Of a stretch of 64,000 bases of DNA, positions 24,420-32,850 are shown one piece after another. The notes below the pieces were generated by a model. The model worked only from the letters and a program-made list of their open reading frames with translations, ran no database searches and was not told the origin of the DNA. A program made the translations under genes and the position numbers. Each line of letters opens with the position of its first letter. Positions within the stretch are counted from its first letter, which is position 1. Source of the stretch: Pedobacter sp. SYP-B3415 (GTDB taxonomy: Bacteria; Bacteroidota; Bacteroidia; Sphingobacteriales; Sphingobacteriaceae); NCBI RefSeq assembly GCF_004138205.1, contig NZ_RXNQ01000032.1, forward strand, positions 186,001 to 250,000, read 5' to 3'.

Positions 24420-26771
24420 TTATTGATTCCTGCGCCGAACGCTGTCTGCCTGTTTCCTGATCACATTTCCCGGCCGTACAATAGGCGGTTCGGTTCTGCC
24501 TGTCGTATCCGGGATCAGGTTCGGAAGGCGGCGCCTTGTCAGCGTATCTGCCGTTGATCCGGTCTGGCCCTGGGTTCTGTTTGCCGCAGGCTGCTGGGCC
24601 ACCGGTGTGGTAACCGTCTTTTTTGGTGTGGGTATATTGGTGGCAACCGTCTTTTTCGCGATGTTTTTCGCCGCCGGTTTCTTTGCCGCAGCAGCCTTGG
24701 CAACTGTTTTCTTCCGCGGCCGGATGGCATCAAACTTTGACCGCGGGCGATCTTCCGGTTTCCAGATAAATCCTTTCAGAAACGGTTCTTTAGGCAGGTC
24801 TTCTGCCGGATAAAGAACACCTTCAGGCTTTTTGATATTGACGATTTTGTTGATCTCGTTGTCAAGAAAGGAAATCTTAAGCCGGCTCCCAACCGTTTGG
24901 TTCATCTCCTTGTACGCTTTGGTGCTGTCGTCCTGCGTATAATAGATACTTTCAGCGTTGCCGTCCACAAAAAGCGTGTTTAATTTGCCCTTGTTGAAAA
25001 AGCCGGTAAGAACCTTGCCCTTTATCTGGTTAAATTTCAACGAATCCTGTGGCGTATTGACCAAAAACGCGGACTGAATCACCTGAACGGAATTGATTTT
25101 TTTATTCACGAACTGGATGTTGATCGTGTCGCCGGTTTGCTGGGAACCCTGCGACCAAAGAATAGGATTCTGAAAGCAGCGAAGCGTCGAGTCAGCACTG
25201 GTATAAAAAAGCGAGTCGGCCTTGGCCTGAATATCACTTTTATAAACCCTGACGTTGTGGTAAGCACTGATTACACGGGTCCGCAGTGTGTCGAGCGGAG
25301 AAGCCGGTGTTGTAACTTTCGGTTTGACTGCGGGCCTGGCCGCTGTTGCGACTGCTTTTGTCGCTCTCCCGGCTTTTCTGATCTCGGCTTTTGTACGGGT
25401 ATCTGCCCGCTTAACAAGAGAATCTGTTTTGAATGTTCCCCCTTTCCTGACCAGGCTATCTGTCTTTTTTGCAATGCCGGCGCTGTCAGCTACAGCGTTC
25501 GCCAGTTTAAGTGAATCAGCCTGTGCTGTGGCAATTTTTTCCCGGCCCTGGTTGGGCGGTGGTGAAACCGCCGTTTCTCCACTTTTTTCTGCACGCCGTT
25601 TTCGCCGCCGCTCTGCCGCGGTTTCTTTTACAGGGGTCGCTGTCTTCTTTTCGTTTGCTGCGGCCACAACAGCTGCCTGTACAGCCGCTTCAGCCTGCCC
25701 GGCTGCCGGTGCTGCCGGTACGTTTGCCGTACTGTCAGGTAACGTTTCTTCCCCGCGCTCTTCAAAATCGAGTTCGTTATTCGCCCTGACCGAAATCTTG
25801 GGCAGCAACCGTAAGGTTTTTTGCAGCACCATTTGCGTTTCGAGCGTGTCTGCGCCCATCCAAAGGCTATCAAGGGTCATCTTGTTACCCGTTTTTACAG
25901 AGTCTGATGTTTCAATTCCGAAATACGCATTTTTCGTAACGAGCGTTCGTTCGGTCTTCTTGAAATATTCGCCAACTTCGCCGCGAAGCAGTGTTTTGTC
26001 GGTCGTATCGCGGAAAAAGATATTTCCCATTGCTTTGCCGTAACCAAGCCTGCCGTCCCAGGTAAGACTATCGCCTTTCAGCGACTTGCTGCCGTTTTTG
26101 TAAAGATTTTTTTTTCCGAAGAAAGCTTTTTCTGTGAGCGTATTATAAAGCCCGTTTTCCGTATAAAGGTTATCATCTTTGCCTTTGATGTTGGTCGGAC
26201 CATAAAAATAAGTCCACTTGCTCTGCGTGTTGTACCGCATGGTATCTGAGGTAATTGTGCTCTGCGGCGTCTTGACCAGAACGTTATACCTGAAATAAGA
26301 ATCGTTTGAGGCAGCAAAGTAATAACCATTTCTGCTGGTAACCGTTACGTCTTTGTTAACGATTTTTCCGCCATTGGTATAGGTGCCAATTTTACTGACC
26401 ATGTTGTAGTCAAGCACATTGGTCGTCAGAACCGACTCCCTTTGTACCAGCCTTACATTGTTCGTTAAGTGTGCCTGCTTTTTATTGCCATCATAGTGAA
26501 GCCGGTCTGAAAAAATGTTCACGGTATCGGCCTGATTGATGTGCACATTGCCAAAGGCCTCGAATACGTTGCGTTCCTGGTAAAAGTGTGCGCTGTCTGC
26601 ACTTAAGATGGCGTTGTCCTGCCTGAATGTGGGTTTTCCAAGGCGCACAAGATCCTGTTTCGGAACACCATTGATAACGGTATAACTTGTTAACTGAACG
26701 GGCGATTTGCTCTGCGCGAGGAGCATTCCCGGCAACAAGATCAGGCAGAGCAGAAAACACAGCTTTTTCAC
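24420..26771 (-). CDS. OstA-like (LptA/LptD N-terminal type) periplasmic protein
   Basis: This 783-residue protein has a signal peptide (GMLLAQ). The body is a beta-jellyroll of the OstA type: DNAILSADSAHFYQERNVFEAFGNVHINQADTVNIFSDRLHYDGNKKQAHLTNNVRLVQRES. The block is repeated several times with strand-turn patterns such as ITSDTMRYNTQSKWTYFYGPTNI. OstA folds build the slide that carries LPS from the inner to the outer membrane. Residues ~355-490 and ~680-783 are Ala/Lys/Thr/Pro-rich and probably disordered. The start codon is GTG at 26771, supported by an exact TAnnTTTG four bases upstream. It is divergent from tilS, 52 bp apart. Confidence 0.85.
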   Translation of the reverse strand: MKKLCFLLCLILLPGMLLAQSKSPVQLTSYTVINGVPKQDLVRLGKPTFRQDNAILSADSAHFYQERNVFEAFGNVHINQADTVNIFSDRLHYDGNKKQAHLTNNVRLVQRESVLTTNVLDYNMVSKIGTYTNGGKIVNKDVTVTSRNGYYFAASNDSYFRYNVLVKTPQSTITSDTMRYNTQSKWTYFYGPTNIKGKDDNLYTENGLYNTLTEKAFFGKKNLYKNGSKSLKGDSLTWDGRLGYGKAMGNIFFRDTTDKTLLRGEVGEYFKKTERTLVTKNAYFGIETSDSVKTGNKMTLDSLWMGADTLETQMVLQKTLRLLPKISVRANNELDFEERGEETLPDSTANVPAAPAAGQAEAAVQAAVVAAANEKKTATPVKETAAERRRKRRAEKSGETAVSPPPNQGREKIATAQADSLKLANAVADSAGIAKKTDSLVRKGGTFKTDSLVKRADTRTKAEIRKAGRATKAVATAARPAVKPKVTTPASPLDTLRTRVISAYHNVRVYKSDIQAKADSLFYTSADSTLRCFQNPILWSQGSQQTGDTINIQFVNKKINSVQVIQSAFLVNTPQDSLKFNQIKGKVLTGFFNKGKLNTLFVDGNAESIYYTQDDSTKAYKEMNQTVGSRLKISFLDNEINKIVNIKKPEGVLYPAEDLPKEPFLKGFIWKPEDRPRSKFDAIRPRKKTVAKAAAAKKPAAKNIAKKTVATNIPTPKKTVTTPVAQQPAANRTQGQTGSTADTLTRRRLPNLIPDTTGRTEPPIVRPGNVIRKQADSVRRRNQ

Positions 26772-26775
26772 CCTA

Positions 26776-26783
26776 CAAAGTTA
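26776..26783 (-). promoter_or_regulatory. TAnnTTTG box four bases before the ostA-like GTG
   Basis: On the minus strand TAACTTTG, then TAGG, then GTG. It lies 4 bp from the -33 box of the divergent tilS promoter, so the two promoters nearly abut. Confidence 0.6.
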
Positions 26784-26787
26784 GTTG

Positions 26788-26819
26788 TTTGCGGGGCCAT
26801 TTTAAATTAAATATTTTTG
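26788..26819 (+). promoter_or_regulatory. tilS promoter: TTTG-N20-TATTTTTG
   Basis: -33 box TTTG at 26788-26791, exact -7 box TATTTTTG at 26812-26819, 20-nt spacer. The ATG follows four bases later, so the predicted mRNA starts at about the ATG. Confidence 0.75.
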
Positions 26820-26823
26820 AGGC

Positions 26824-28161
26824 ATGTTTCCGCTCAGCGCTTTACGGGAGTTTATAACCTCAAACCAGCTTTTCACATCCGGCGAGCGCATCCTCCTTGC
26901 CGTAAGCGGCGGAAAAGATTCGGTGTTCATGGCCCATCTCTTCAGAGAAGCCGGAGTTGCCTTCGGAATTGCCCATTGTAATTTTGGTTTGCGCGGTGCG
27001 GAATCAGATCGCGACGAACAGTTTGTACGCGAACTGGCAGCCGGATTCGACGTGCCCCTGCATGTAAGACATTTCAATACCCGTACATATGCAGACAAGC
27101 AGCGAATTTCTATTCAAATGGCTGCGCGCGAACTTCGTTATCAGTGGTTTGAAGAGGAGCGCCTGGCCGGCGGATACGATTATATTGCGCTTGCACAACA
27201 CCAAACCGATCTGGTTGAGACCGTTCTGATTAACCAGCTGCGGGGTACAGGCATTGCAGGTCTGCATGGTATTCTGCCAAAAAACGGCAGGCTGATACGT
27301 CCATTATTGTTCTTGACGGCCGCAGAAATTGACCGGCTTGTCACTACAGCGGCCATCGGCTGGGTGGAAGACAGCTCAAACGCTGAAACGAAATACCAGC
27401 GAAACAAAATCCGTCACGAAGTTCTGCCCTTGCTCCGGCAGATCAACCCTTCTCTTGAACATACATTCGCTGCCAACGCTGTACGTATGCTTCAGGCCGG
27501 ACAGCTTGTTGACAAAAGTATTTCTGATCTTCAGGCCAGGTTGCTTGTGCCCGGGAACAAGCAAAAAATTCCAATCCGCGACGTCAAAGACCTGTTCCCG
27601 CAGGAGCTGCTTCTTTTCGGATTACTCAGGCCTTTTGGTTTTCATGAGGAGGCTGTAACCAGGATCATCAGCGTGCTTAACGCCCCTAGCGGCAGACAGT
27701 TTTTTAGTCATACGCACAGGCTGATCAAGGACCGCGAATATCTGATCATTGATGAACTTGAGCGGGAGAACCCATTCAGTGCTAAATTAAAGCGCGGCGA
27801 ATCATTGGAGACACTCCTGTGGTCTATAAACCAACTGGAGCAGGATGTGGCCGGGCTACCCCGTTCAAAGCATGTGGCCTGCGTAGACACAAACTTACTT
27901 ATTTACCCCCTGACTATCCGGTACTGGCAGGAGGGCGATCGTTTCATGCCGCTTGGCATGAAAGGTTTTAAAAAACTGAGCGACTTTTTTATCGGACAGA
28001 AACTGAATGTAGCCGAAAAGGGGAGGGTTCCGCTGCTCGTTAACGGCAATGGAGATATAGTCTGGATTGCCGGAATGCGGCTGGACGAGCGTTATAAAAT
28101 AGGGCCGGGCACCAAAAAAGTTAGTATATTCGAATTCAAAATCAAACCAGTTGGAAGGTAA
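26824..28161 (+). CDS. tilS: tRNA(Ile)-lysidine synthetase
   Basis: This 445-residue protein contains the PP-loop SGGKDS (28-33) for ATP activation, HCNFGLRGAESDRDEQFV, and the QMAARELRYQWF and ALAQHQTDLVETVLINQLRGTGIAGLHGI blocks. The C-terminal TilS domain carries FMPLGMKGFKKLSDFFI. It converts C34 of the tRNA-Ile anticodon to lysidine so that it reads AUA. This is essential. The following gene begins inside its 3' end. Start supported by a near-leaderless promoter. Confidence 0.96.
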   Translation: MFPLSALREFITSNQLFTSGERILLAVSGGKDSVFMAHLFREAGVAFGIAHCNFGLRGAESDRDEQFVRELAAGFDVPLHVRHFNTRTYADKQRISIQMAARELRYQWFEEERLAGGYDYIALAQHQTDLVETVLINQLRGTGIAGLHGILPKNGRLIRPLLFLTAAEIDRLVTTAAIGWVEDSSNAETKYQRNKIRHEVLPLLRQINPSLEHTFAANAVRMLQAGQLVDKSISDLQARLLVPGNKQKIPIRDVKDLFPQELLLFGLLRPFGFHEEAVTRIISVLNAPSGRQFFSHTHRLIKDREYLIIDELERENPFSAKLKRGESLETLLWSINQLEQDVAGLPRSKHVACVDTNLLIYPLTIRYWQEGDRFMPLGMKGFKKLSDFFIGQKLNVAEKGRVPLLVNGNGDIVWIAGMRLDERYKIGPGTKKVSIFEFKIKPVGR

Positions 28162-28633
28162 ATACGCATACCACGAAAAACAGTACATAGGCAGGGACTA
28201 CATACGAATCTGTATACGCCTGGTTATGGCCGCGTTCTGTTTTGCCGCTTACGTTTACGAGCGCGACCGTGACCGTACACAGGATCTATTCCTGGTAGTG
28301 GGCTTTGGTATTATCGGTGTCTCCATCATCCTGCTTTTTCTGATCCAGTATAAAATAATTGTACACAATAAAAGCGTTATTCTTGATGGCCTGTGGACAG
28401 CGAAAAAGGTAAAAATTGACCTGGCCGGGATTGTCAATGTCAGAAAAGACCAGTATAGCTCCTATCTCTTTAATAATCCGGTCTATAACCTGCACCGCAA
28501 GGGCAGCATCCGGTTCTACGCCTCAGGCAAAGATGCGGTAGTTCTTACAGACCGCGATGGCCTTGAGTATTACATTGGTACGCAACGTCCCAATGAGCTC
28601 TATCTCGTGATACGCGAGGAGATGGCCCGCTGA
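28151..28633 (+). CDS. Small two-helix membrane protein, PH-like C-terminal domain
   Basis: About 160 residues, no clear family assignment. Two membrane helices (about residues 20-38 and 45-66) are joined by a charged RDRDRTQ loop. A soluble domain of beta strands follows (KIIVHNKSVILDGLWTAKKVKIDLAGIVNVRKDQ, SIRFYASGKDAVVLTDRDGLEYYIG), resembling bacterial PH-like domains that follow membrane helices. The best N-terminus uses a TTG at 28151 that overlaps tilS by 11 bp; the first in-frame ATG (28226) would cut into the first helix. Translational coupling to tilS is likely. Confidence 0.65.
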   Translation: MEGKYAYHEKQYIGRDYIRICIRLVMAAFCFAAYVYERDRDRTQDLFLVVGFGIIGVSIILLFLIQYKIIVHNKSVILDGLWTAKKVKIDLAGIVNVRKDQYSSYLFNNPVYNLHRKGSIRFYASGKDAVVLTDRDGLEYYIGTQRPNELYLVIREEMAR

Positions 28634-28769
28634 TCCGGCGGCAGCCGTAAATAATTGCAATCGCTTAACACAATATTCACCGAAAGCCTCTTTCTTTGTA
28701 CATCAGTTAACAAAGCAGCGAGCGGCTCTCCGGGAGCTAATCAAGGCAATTTTCCATAGATTCCTGTTC

Positions 28770-29921
28770 ATGAAGATAGGTATTGTTTGTTATCCCACCT
28801 TTGGTGGAAGCGGTGTAGTGGCGACAGAACTGGGCAAAGCCCTCGCAGAAGAAGGACACCAGGTTCATTTCATTACCTATAGCCAGCCCGCAAGGCTCGA
28901 TTTTTTCTCTGCCAACCTATTTTACCACGAAGTTTCGGTACGGGATTACCCCCTGTTTGATTATGCACCGTATGAATCGGCTCTGGCAAGCAAACTGGTA
29001 GATGTTGTGAGGTTTGAAAATCTGGATCTGCTGCATGTGCATTATGCCATTCCGCATGCATCGTCGGCTTTTATGGCCAAACAGATCCTGGCCAGTTATG
29101 GCATTCGCATCCCGGTTGTAACTACGCTGCATGGAACTGATATTACGCTGGTTGGAAAGGACCCGACCTACAAACCCGTGGTCACATTTTCAATCAACCA
29201 GTCTGATGGTGTTACGACAGTCTCAACAGATCTGAAAGAGGATACTTACAGCCATTTTGAGATCAAAAAAGATATCCGCGTCATTCCAAACTTTATTGAC
29301 TTCAGGCGCTTCAGCCTGCAGGCGAAAGACCACTTTAAAAAAGCAATTGCACCCAACAACGAGCGTATCCTCATTCACACCTCGAATTTTAGAAAGGTGA
29401 AGCGCACTGATGATGTGATACGCACTTTTCAGAAAGTGCAGCAGGTCATTCCATCAAAACTACTTATGGTAGGGGATGGTCCTGAGCGTGCTTACAATGA
29501 GCAGCTCTGCCGCAGTCTGCAGATCGGCGATCATGTGCGGTTCCTGGGTAAACAGGATGCAGTTGAAGAGATACTGTCCGTTTCAGACCTTTTCCTTATC
29601 CCGTCAGAGTCTGAAAGCTTTGGTTTAGCTGCACTTGAGGCGATGGCCTGCAAGGTGCCGGTAATTTCTTCGAACGCGGGCGGATTGCCGGAACTGAACG
29701 TGGAAGGTTTCTCAGGCTTTCTGAATGATGTTGGGGATGTAGACGGTATGGCCGCTAACGCGATTCATATCCTGCAGGATGACGATGTGCTGGCTACATT
29801 TAAAAACAACGCACTTACCAGGGCCAAAGATTTTGATCTGAAGCAGATCCTGCCGCTGTACATCAATTACTACACAGAGATATTAGAAAAGGCTAATTCA
29901 GGAGCACAGATAAACGCCTAA
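28770..29921 (+). CDS. bshA: N-acetyl-alpha-D-glucosaminyl L-malate synthase
   Basis: This 383-residue GT4-family glycosyltransferase has the BshA N-terminus MKIGIVCYPTFGGSGVVATELGKAL and HVHYAIPHASSAFMA, plus TLHGTDITLVGKDPTYKPV. The C-terminal half has the E-x7-E region SESESFGLAALEAMACKVPVISSNAGGLPEL. It joins UDP-GlcNAc and L-malate, the first step of bacillithiol synthesis. bshB and bshC are not in the window, but ytxJ and ypdA, which act with bacillithiol, are. Its stop codon overlaps that of the convergent lactonase gene by 2 bp. Confidence 0.95.
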   Translation: MKIGIVCYPTFGGSGVVATELGKALAEEGHQVHFITYSQPARLDFFSANLFYHEVSVRDYPLFDYAPYESALASKLVDVVRFENLDLLHVHYAIPHASSAFMAKQILASYGIRIPVVTTLHGTDITLVGKDPTYKPVVTFSINQSDGVTTVSTDLKEDTYSHFEIKKDIRVIPNFIDFRRFSLQAKDHFKKAIAPNNERILIHTSNFRKVKRTDDVIRTFQKVQQVIPSKLLMVGDGPERAYNEQLCRSLQIGDHVRFLGKQDAVEEILSVSDLFLIPSESESFGLAALEAMACKVPVISSNAGGLPELNVEGFSGFLNDVGDVDGMAANAIHILQDDDVLATFKNNALTRAKDFDLKQILPLYINYYTEILEKANSGAQINA

Positions 29922-31033
29922 CGAACCGGTGTAAACACAAGGCAAACCGGCGAGCCGACTTTAATCTGTGATTTTGTGTCTGAAAGCCTTCCCGTTGTCT
30001 TGTCACGCTTGAAAATTACAATGTTATTGGTATACTGGTGTGCCACCAGCACGTAATTTCCTGTTGGGTCGATTGCAAAATTTCGTGGTCCCTTTCCCTT
30101 TGTAGGAATCCGTTGTACAAAAGAAAGCCGTCCGTCTGTGCCGACAGCAAAGACGCTGATGGTATTCGCATCACCTCGGTTTGTTTCGTAAAGAAATTTA
30201 CCGTCCGGCGAAATGTGTATATCTGCCGCATCAACATTTCCCTTGAAGCCTGCAGGTATCGTAGTAATCTGTTGCAAAAGGCTCAACTCACCGTTGCGAT
30301 ACCGGAAAGCAGAAATGCTGCCGTTGAATTCATGAACAAGATAGGCGAACTTTCCGTTCGGACTAAATGTAAAGTGCCTCGGTCCTGTCCCTGCCGTTGT
30401 TCTTACCACAGACTTGATTGATAGGGGTCTTGCGGCAGATTTATCATAGTTATAGATATAGATATGATCCTCGCCGAGATCGGTGCAGATCAGGAATTTT
30501 TTGTCAGGACTCAGCTGTACCATGTGCACATGTGCGCTTTCCTGTCTTTTCTTTGCATCGATGCTTTTTCCGGTATGTTGTATTTGCTGTTTGAGCGGTG
30601 ACAGCTGGCCATTTTCCTCAATACCGAACAGTGAAATACTGCCGCCGCCGTAATTGGCGGTCATGACGTTCTGCCTGTCTGAAGTGACGAAACATGGTGC
30701 GGCGCCTTCTGTTCTCTGCCGGTTTACAAAAGCCAGCGTTCCGTCATGCTTGTCAAAACGGAAGGCGCTCACTGCGCTTTTCGCATCGTCTTGTTCAGTT
30801 ACAGCATAAACAAACCGCGCATCAGGCGATACAGACAGGAAACTCGGGTCAGAGATTTTGGTAACACCCTGCCTGACATAGGAGAACGAATCTTTAGCCG
30901 CGGTAAAGCGATATGAATAGATGCCTTCGCTCTTGCCGCCGGAGGTATAGGTGCCGATGAGGAGATTAAACTGTTGTGCCGATGCTTCTGTTGCCGTCAT
31001 AATAACGAGTAACACATAAAAAAGCCTTTTCAT
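29918..31033 (-). CDS. Exported lactonase-type beta-propeller (YbhE/Pgl family)
   Basis: This 371-residue protein has a signal peptide (TEASAQ). A seven-bladed propeller is evident from repeats such as DPSFLSVSPDARFVYAVTE, HVHMVQLSPDKKFLICTDLGEDHIYIYN, GTGPRHFTFSPNGKFAYLVHEFNGS, DIHISPDGKFLYETNRGDANTI and KGPRNFAIDPTGNYVLVAHQ. The fold is that of 6-phosphogluconolactonase YbhE, but the signal peptide points outside the cytoplasm, so a role in the pentose phosphate pathway is unlikely; lactones or extracellular sugars are alternatives. I start at 31033 to keep the signal peptide first. It converges on bshA with overlapping stops. Confidence 0.85.
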   Translation of the reverse strand: MKRLFYVLLVIMTATEASAQQFNLLIGTYTSGGKSEGIYSYRFTAAKDSFSYVRQGVTKISDPSFLSVSPDARFVYAVTEQDDAKSAVSAFRFDKHDGTLAFVNRQRTEGAAPCFVTSDRQNVMTANYGGGSISLFGIEENGQLSPLKQQIQHTGKSIDAKKRQESAHVHMVQLSPDKKFLICTDLGEDHIYIYNYDKSAARPLSIKSVVRTTAGTGPRHFTFSPNGKFAYLVHEFNGSISAFRYRNGELSLLQQITTIPAGFKGNVDAADIHISPDGKFLYETNRGDANTISVFAVGTDGRLSFVQRIPTKGKGPRNFAIDPTGNYVLVAHQYTNNIVIFKRDKTTGRLSDTKSQIKVGSPVCLVFTPVR

Positions 31034-31107
31034 CTCAAAATATTTTAATTTTTTAAAAAAAATAAGGCCCGGCACCTGCCGGGCCATCTTCAGCACAACG
31101 CGTTTCT

Positions 31108-32631
31108 TTATTTGATCAGGTGTTTAATCTGAATCAATTCATGCTCCTCCAGGTAACGCCACCGTCCCCGCGGAAGATCTTTTTTTGTCAGATTCGCATA
31201 TACAACCCGGTCAAGTTTAACAACTTCGTAACCAAGATGTTCAAATATTCTTCTTACAATACGATTTTTACCACTGTGTATCTGGATACCGATCTCCTTT
31301 TTTGATCCGCCGGTTACGTAAGATACACTGTCCGGCTTGATTATGCCATCTTCCAGTTCCAGGCCAAAAGCAATTTTGTTCATATCGCCCTGGGTTAAAT
31401 TTTTGTTGAGCTCTACCTGGTAGATTTTTGTTACACCATTTTTCGGGTGTGAAAGTTTGTCGGCCAGGTCGCCATCATTCGTCATGAGCAGCAAGCCGGT
31501 GGTATTGCGGTCAAGCCTTCCTACCGGATAGATACGTTCTTTACTGGCCTTATCGACCAGGGCCATCACGGTTCTCCGTTCCTGAGGGTCTTCGGTAGTT
31601 GTAATATAATCTTTTGGTTTGTTGAGCAGCACGTATACTTTTTTCTCGCGCTTCAAAAGTTCACCGTTGTAGCGGATCTCATCTTTTGAAGGGTCGACCT
31701 TATGACCAAGTTCGCTGATCACAATGCCGTTTACCATAACCACGCCAGCTTCGATCAATTCGTCTGCTTTACGGCGCGAGCAGATTCCTGAATTGGCTAT
31801 GTAGCGATTCAGACGAATAAGCCCGTCATCGGCTGCAGTTCTGCGTACAGGTGTATCGGTTGTATCTCTTTTTGCCGAAGGTTTCCGGGCTGAGGTTTCG
31901 CGCTTTCTGAAAGGCCTGCTGTCTGAAAATTCACGTTCCGTGTCGTTTCCTCTTCCGCGTGATGATCTGCCGGCATCTGAAGCGCGTTGCGGCCGTTCGG
32001 AGCGATCTGACCATGACGGCCGTTCACTGCGGTCTGCTGACCTGCCCGGTCTCTCTGTGCGTGGCGTACGGTCCGGCCGTTCTCCGCGTTCTGAACGCTC
32101 TGAACGCTCTCCACGCTCTCCACGCGGTGTGGTTGAGCGGTCGTTGCGGTTGCTGTATGGCTTGCGGTCGCTGCGCTCTGTACGGTCTGAACGCTCTCCG
32201 CGCTCTGAACGCTCTCCACGCTCTCCACGCGACGACGCTGAGCGGTCATCGCGGTTGCTGTATGGCTTGCGGTTGCTGGGCGCTGAACGCTCTGAACGTT
32301 CAGGGCGGTCGCCGCGATCGTGCTTCGCTGCAAAGCTACGGCCGCCGCTGGCACCATAACCACGACCTTTTGATTGAAAATCTCTTTCTGATCCGTTATC
32401 TCCGCTCCGTTTTGCCGGGCCTCTGCCGCCGAAGCCGCGTTCATCTCCTGATCCTGCTGGTTTTTTTCTGGCTCCGCTCAGGCTACCCGGTCTCTCGGGC
32501 CTTGCTGCACGGTTGCCGGCGGGTTTCCTGTCTGCACTGTTTTCTGTGTTCCTTCCCCGCTTGTTTTCGGATCTTGGGCGATCCGATCCGGACTTGTCAT
32601 CCCGACTGTTCCTCTTGTTCTGACTACTCAT
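31108..32631 (-). CDS. RluB-like 23S rRNA pseudouridine synthase with long Arg/Ser-rich N-terminus
   Basis: This 507-residue protein is built as follows. Residues ~1-265 are disordered and made of Arg, Ser, Gly, Asp and Glu, with near-repeats of ERSERGERS and DRKPYSNRNDRS. Then comes an S4 RNA-binding domain (LIRLNRYIANSGICSRRKADELIEAG). The RluB/RsuA catalytic domain follows with VGRLDRNTTGLLLMTNDGDLA, whose Asp in GRLD is the nucleophile, and GKNRIVRRIFEHLGYEVVKLDR. It isomerises a uridine in rRNA, U2605 in E. coli numbering if it follows RluB. The tail is typical of Bacteroidota homologues and probably binds RNA. TAAATTTG at 32667-32674 is a likely promoter box. Confidence 0.88.
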   Translation of the reverse strand: MSSQNKRNSRDDKSGSDRPRSENKRGRNTENSADRKPAGNRAARPERPGSLSGARKKPAGSGDERGFGGRGPAKRSGDNGSERDFQSKGRGYGASGGRSFAAKHDRGDRPERSERSAPSNRKPYSNRDDRSASSRGERGERSERGERSDRTERSDRKPYSNRNDRSTTPRGERGERSERSERGERPDRTPRTERPGRSADRSERPSWSDRSERPQRASDAGRSSRGRGNDTEREFSDSRPFRKRETSARKPSAKRDTTDTPVRRTAADDGLIRLNRYIANSGICSRRKADELIEAGVVMVNGIVISELGHKVDPSKDEIRYNGELLKREKKVYVLLNKPKDYITTTEDPQERRTVMALVDKASKERIYPVGRLDRNTTGLLLMTNDGDLADKLSHPKNGVTKIYQVELNKNLTQGDMNKIAFGLELEDGIIKPDSVSYVTGGSKKEIGIQIHSGKNRIVRRIFEHLGYEVVKLDRVVYANLTKKDLPRGRWRYLEEHELIQIKHLIK

Positions 32632-32666
32632 GTGTTAAGATGTAAATGCATAAAAATATGCAACAG

Positions 32667-32674
32667 CAAATTTA
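32667..32674 (-). promoter_or_regulatory. TAnnTTTG promoter box for the rluB-like gene
   Basis: TAAATTTG on the minus strand, 35 nt before the start codon. Exact -7 match, no certain -33. Confidence 0.45.
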
Positions 32675-32780
32675 CAAAAAAAAGTGCTTACGCCGAAGGT
32701 AAATCCGCCCGATTCTGTGTTTCTAAAATCGGCCTTCACGGCACTTTAAACCGTGATTCTGAGGCTTATTTTTGTAACTG

Positions 32781-32812
32781 TTTGATAATTAGATATATAT
32801 ATCGTACATTTG
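32781..32812 (+). promoter_or_regulatory. Complete Bacteroidota promoter: TTTG-N20-TACATTTG
   Basis: -33 TTTG at 32781-32784, 20-nt spacer containing an AT repeat, -7 TACATTTG at 32805-32812. The expected start near 32817 leaves a leader of about 34 nt with a purine-rich GGGAGGAAA just before the ATG of the lytic transglycosylase gene. Confidence 0.8.
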
Positions 32813-32850
32813 TTGCCGTTTTTAAATTGTTCACCAAAAAAGGGAGGAAA

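Noticed and set aside
28226..28633. ATG at 28226 as start of the two-helix membrane protein
   Set aside because: It would remove the first part of the first membrane helix. The TTG at 28151 keeps both helices and gives coupling to tilS.
31940..32645. Long open frames on the plus strand opposite the rluB-like gene, rich in Arg, Ser and Leu
   Set aside because: They mirror the repetitive Arg/Ser/Glu codons of the minus-strand tail. No start signal or family resemblance was seen, and the minus frame is a clear RluB-type enzyme.
32632..32850. In-frame upstream extension of the lytic transglycosylase gene
   Set aside because: A complete promoter and a purine-rich ribosome site place the start at 32851. 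The extension has no signal sequence and passes through the promoter.
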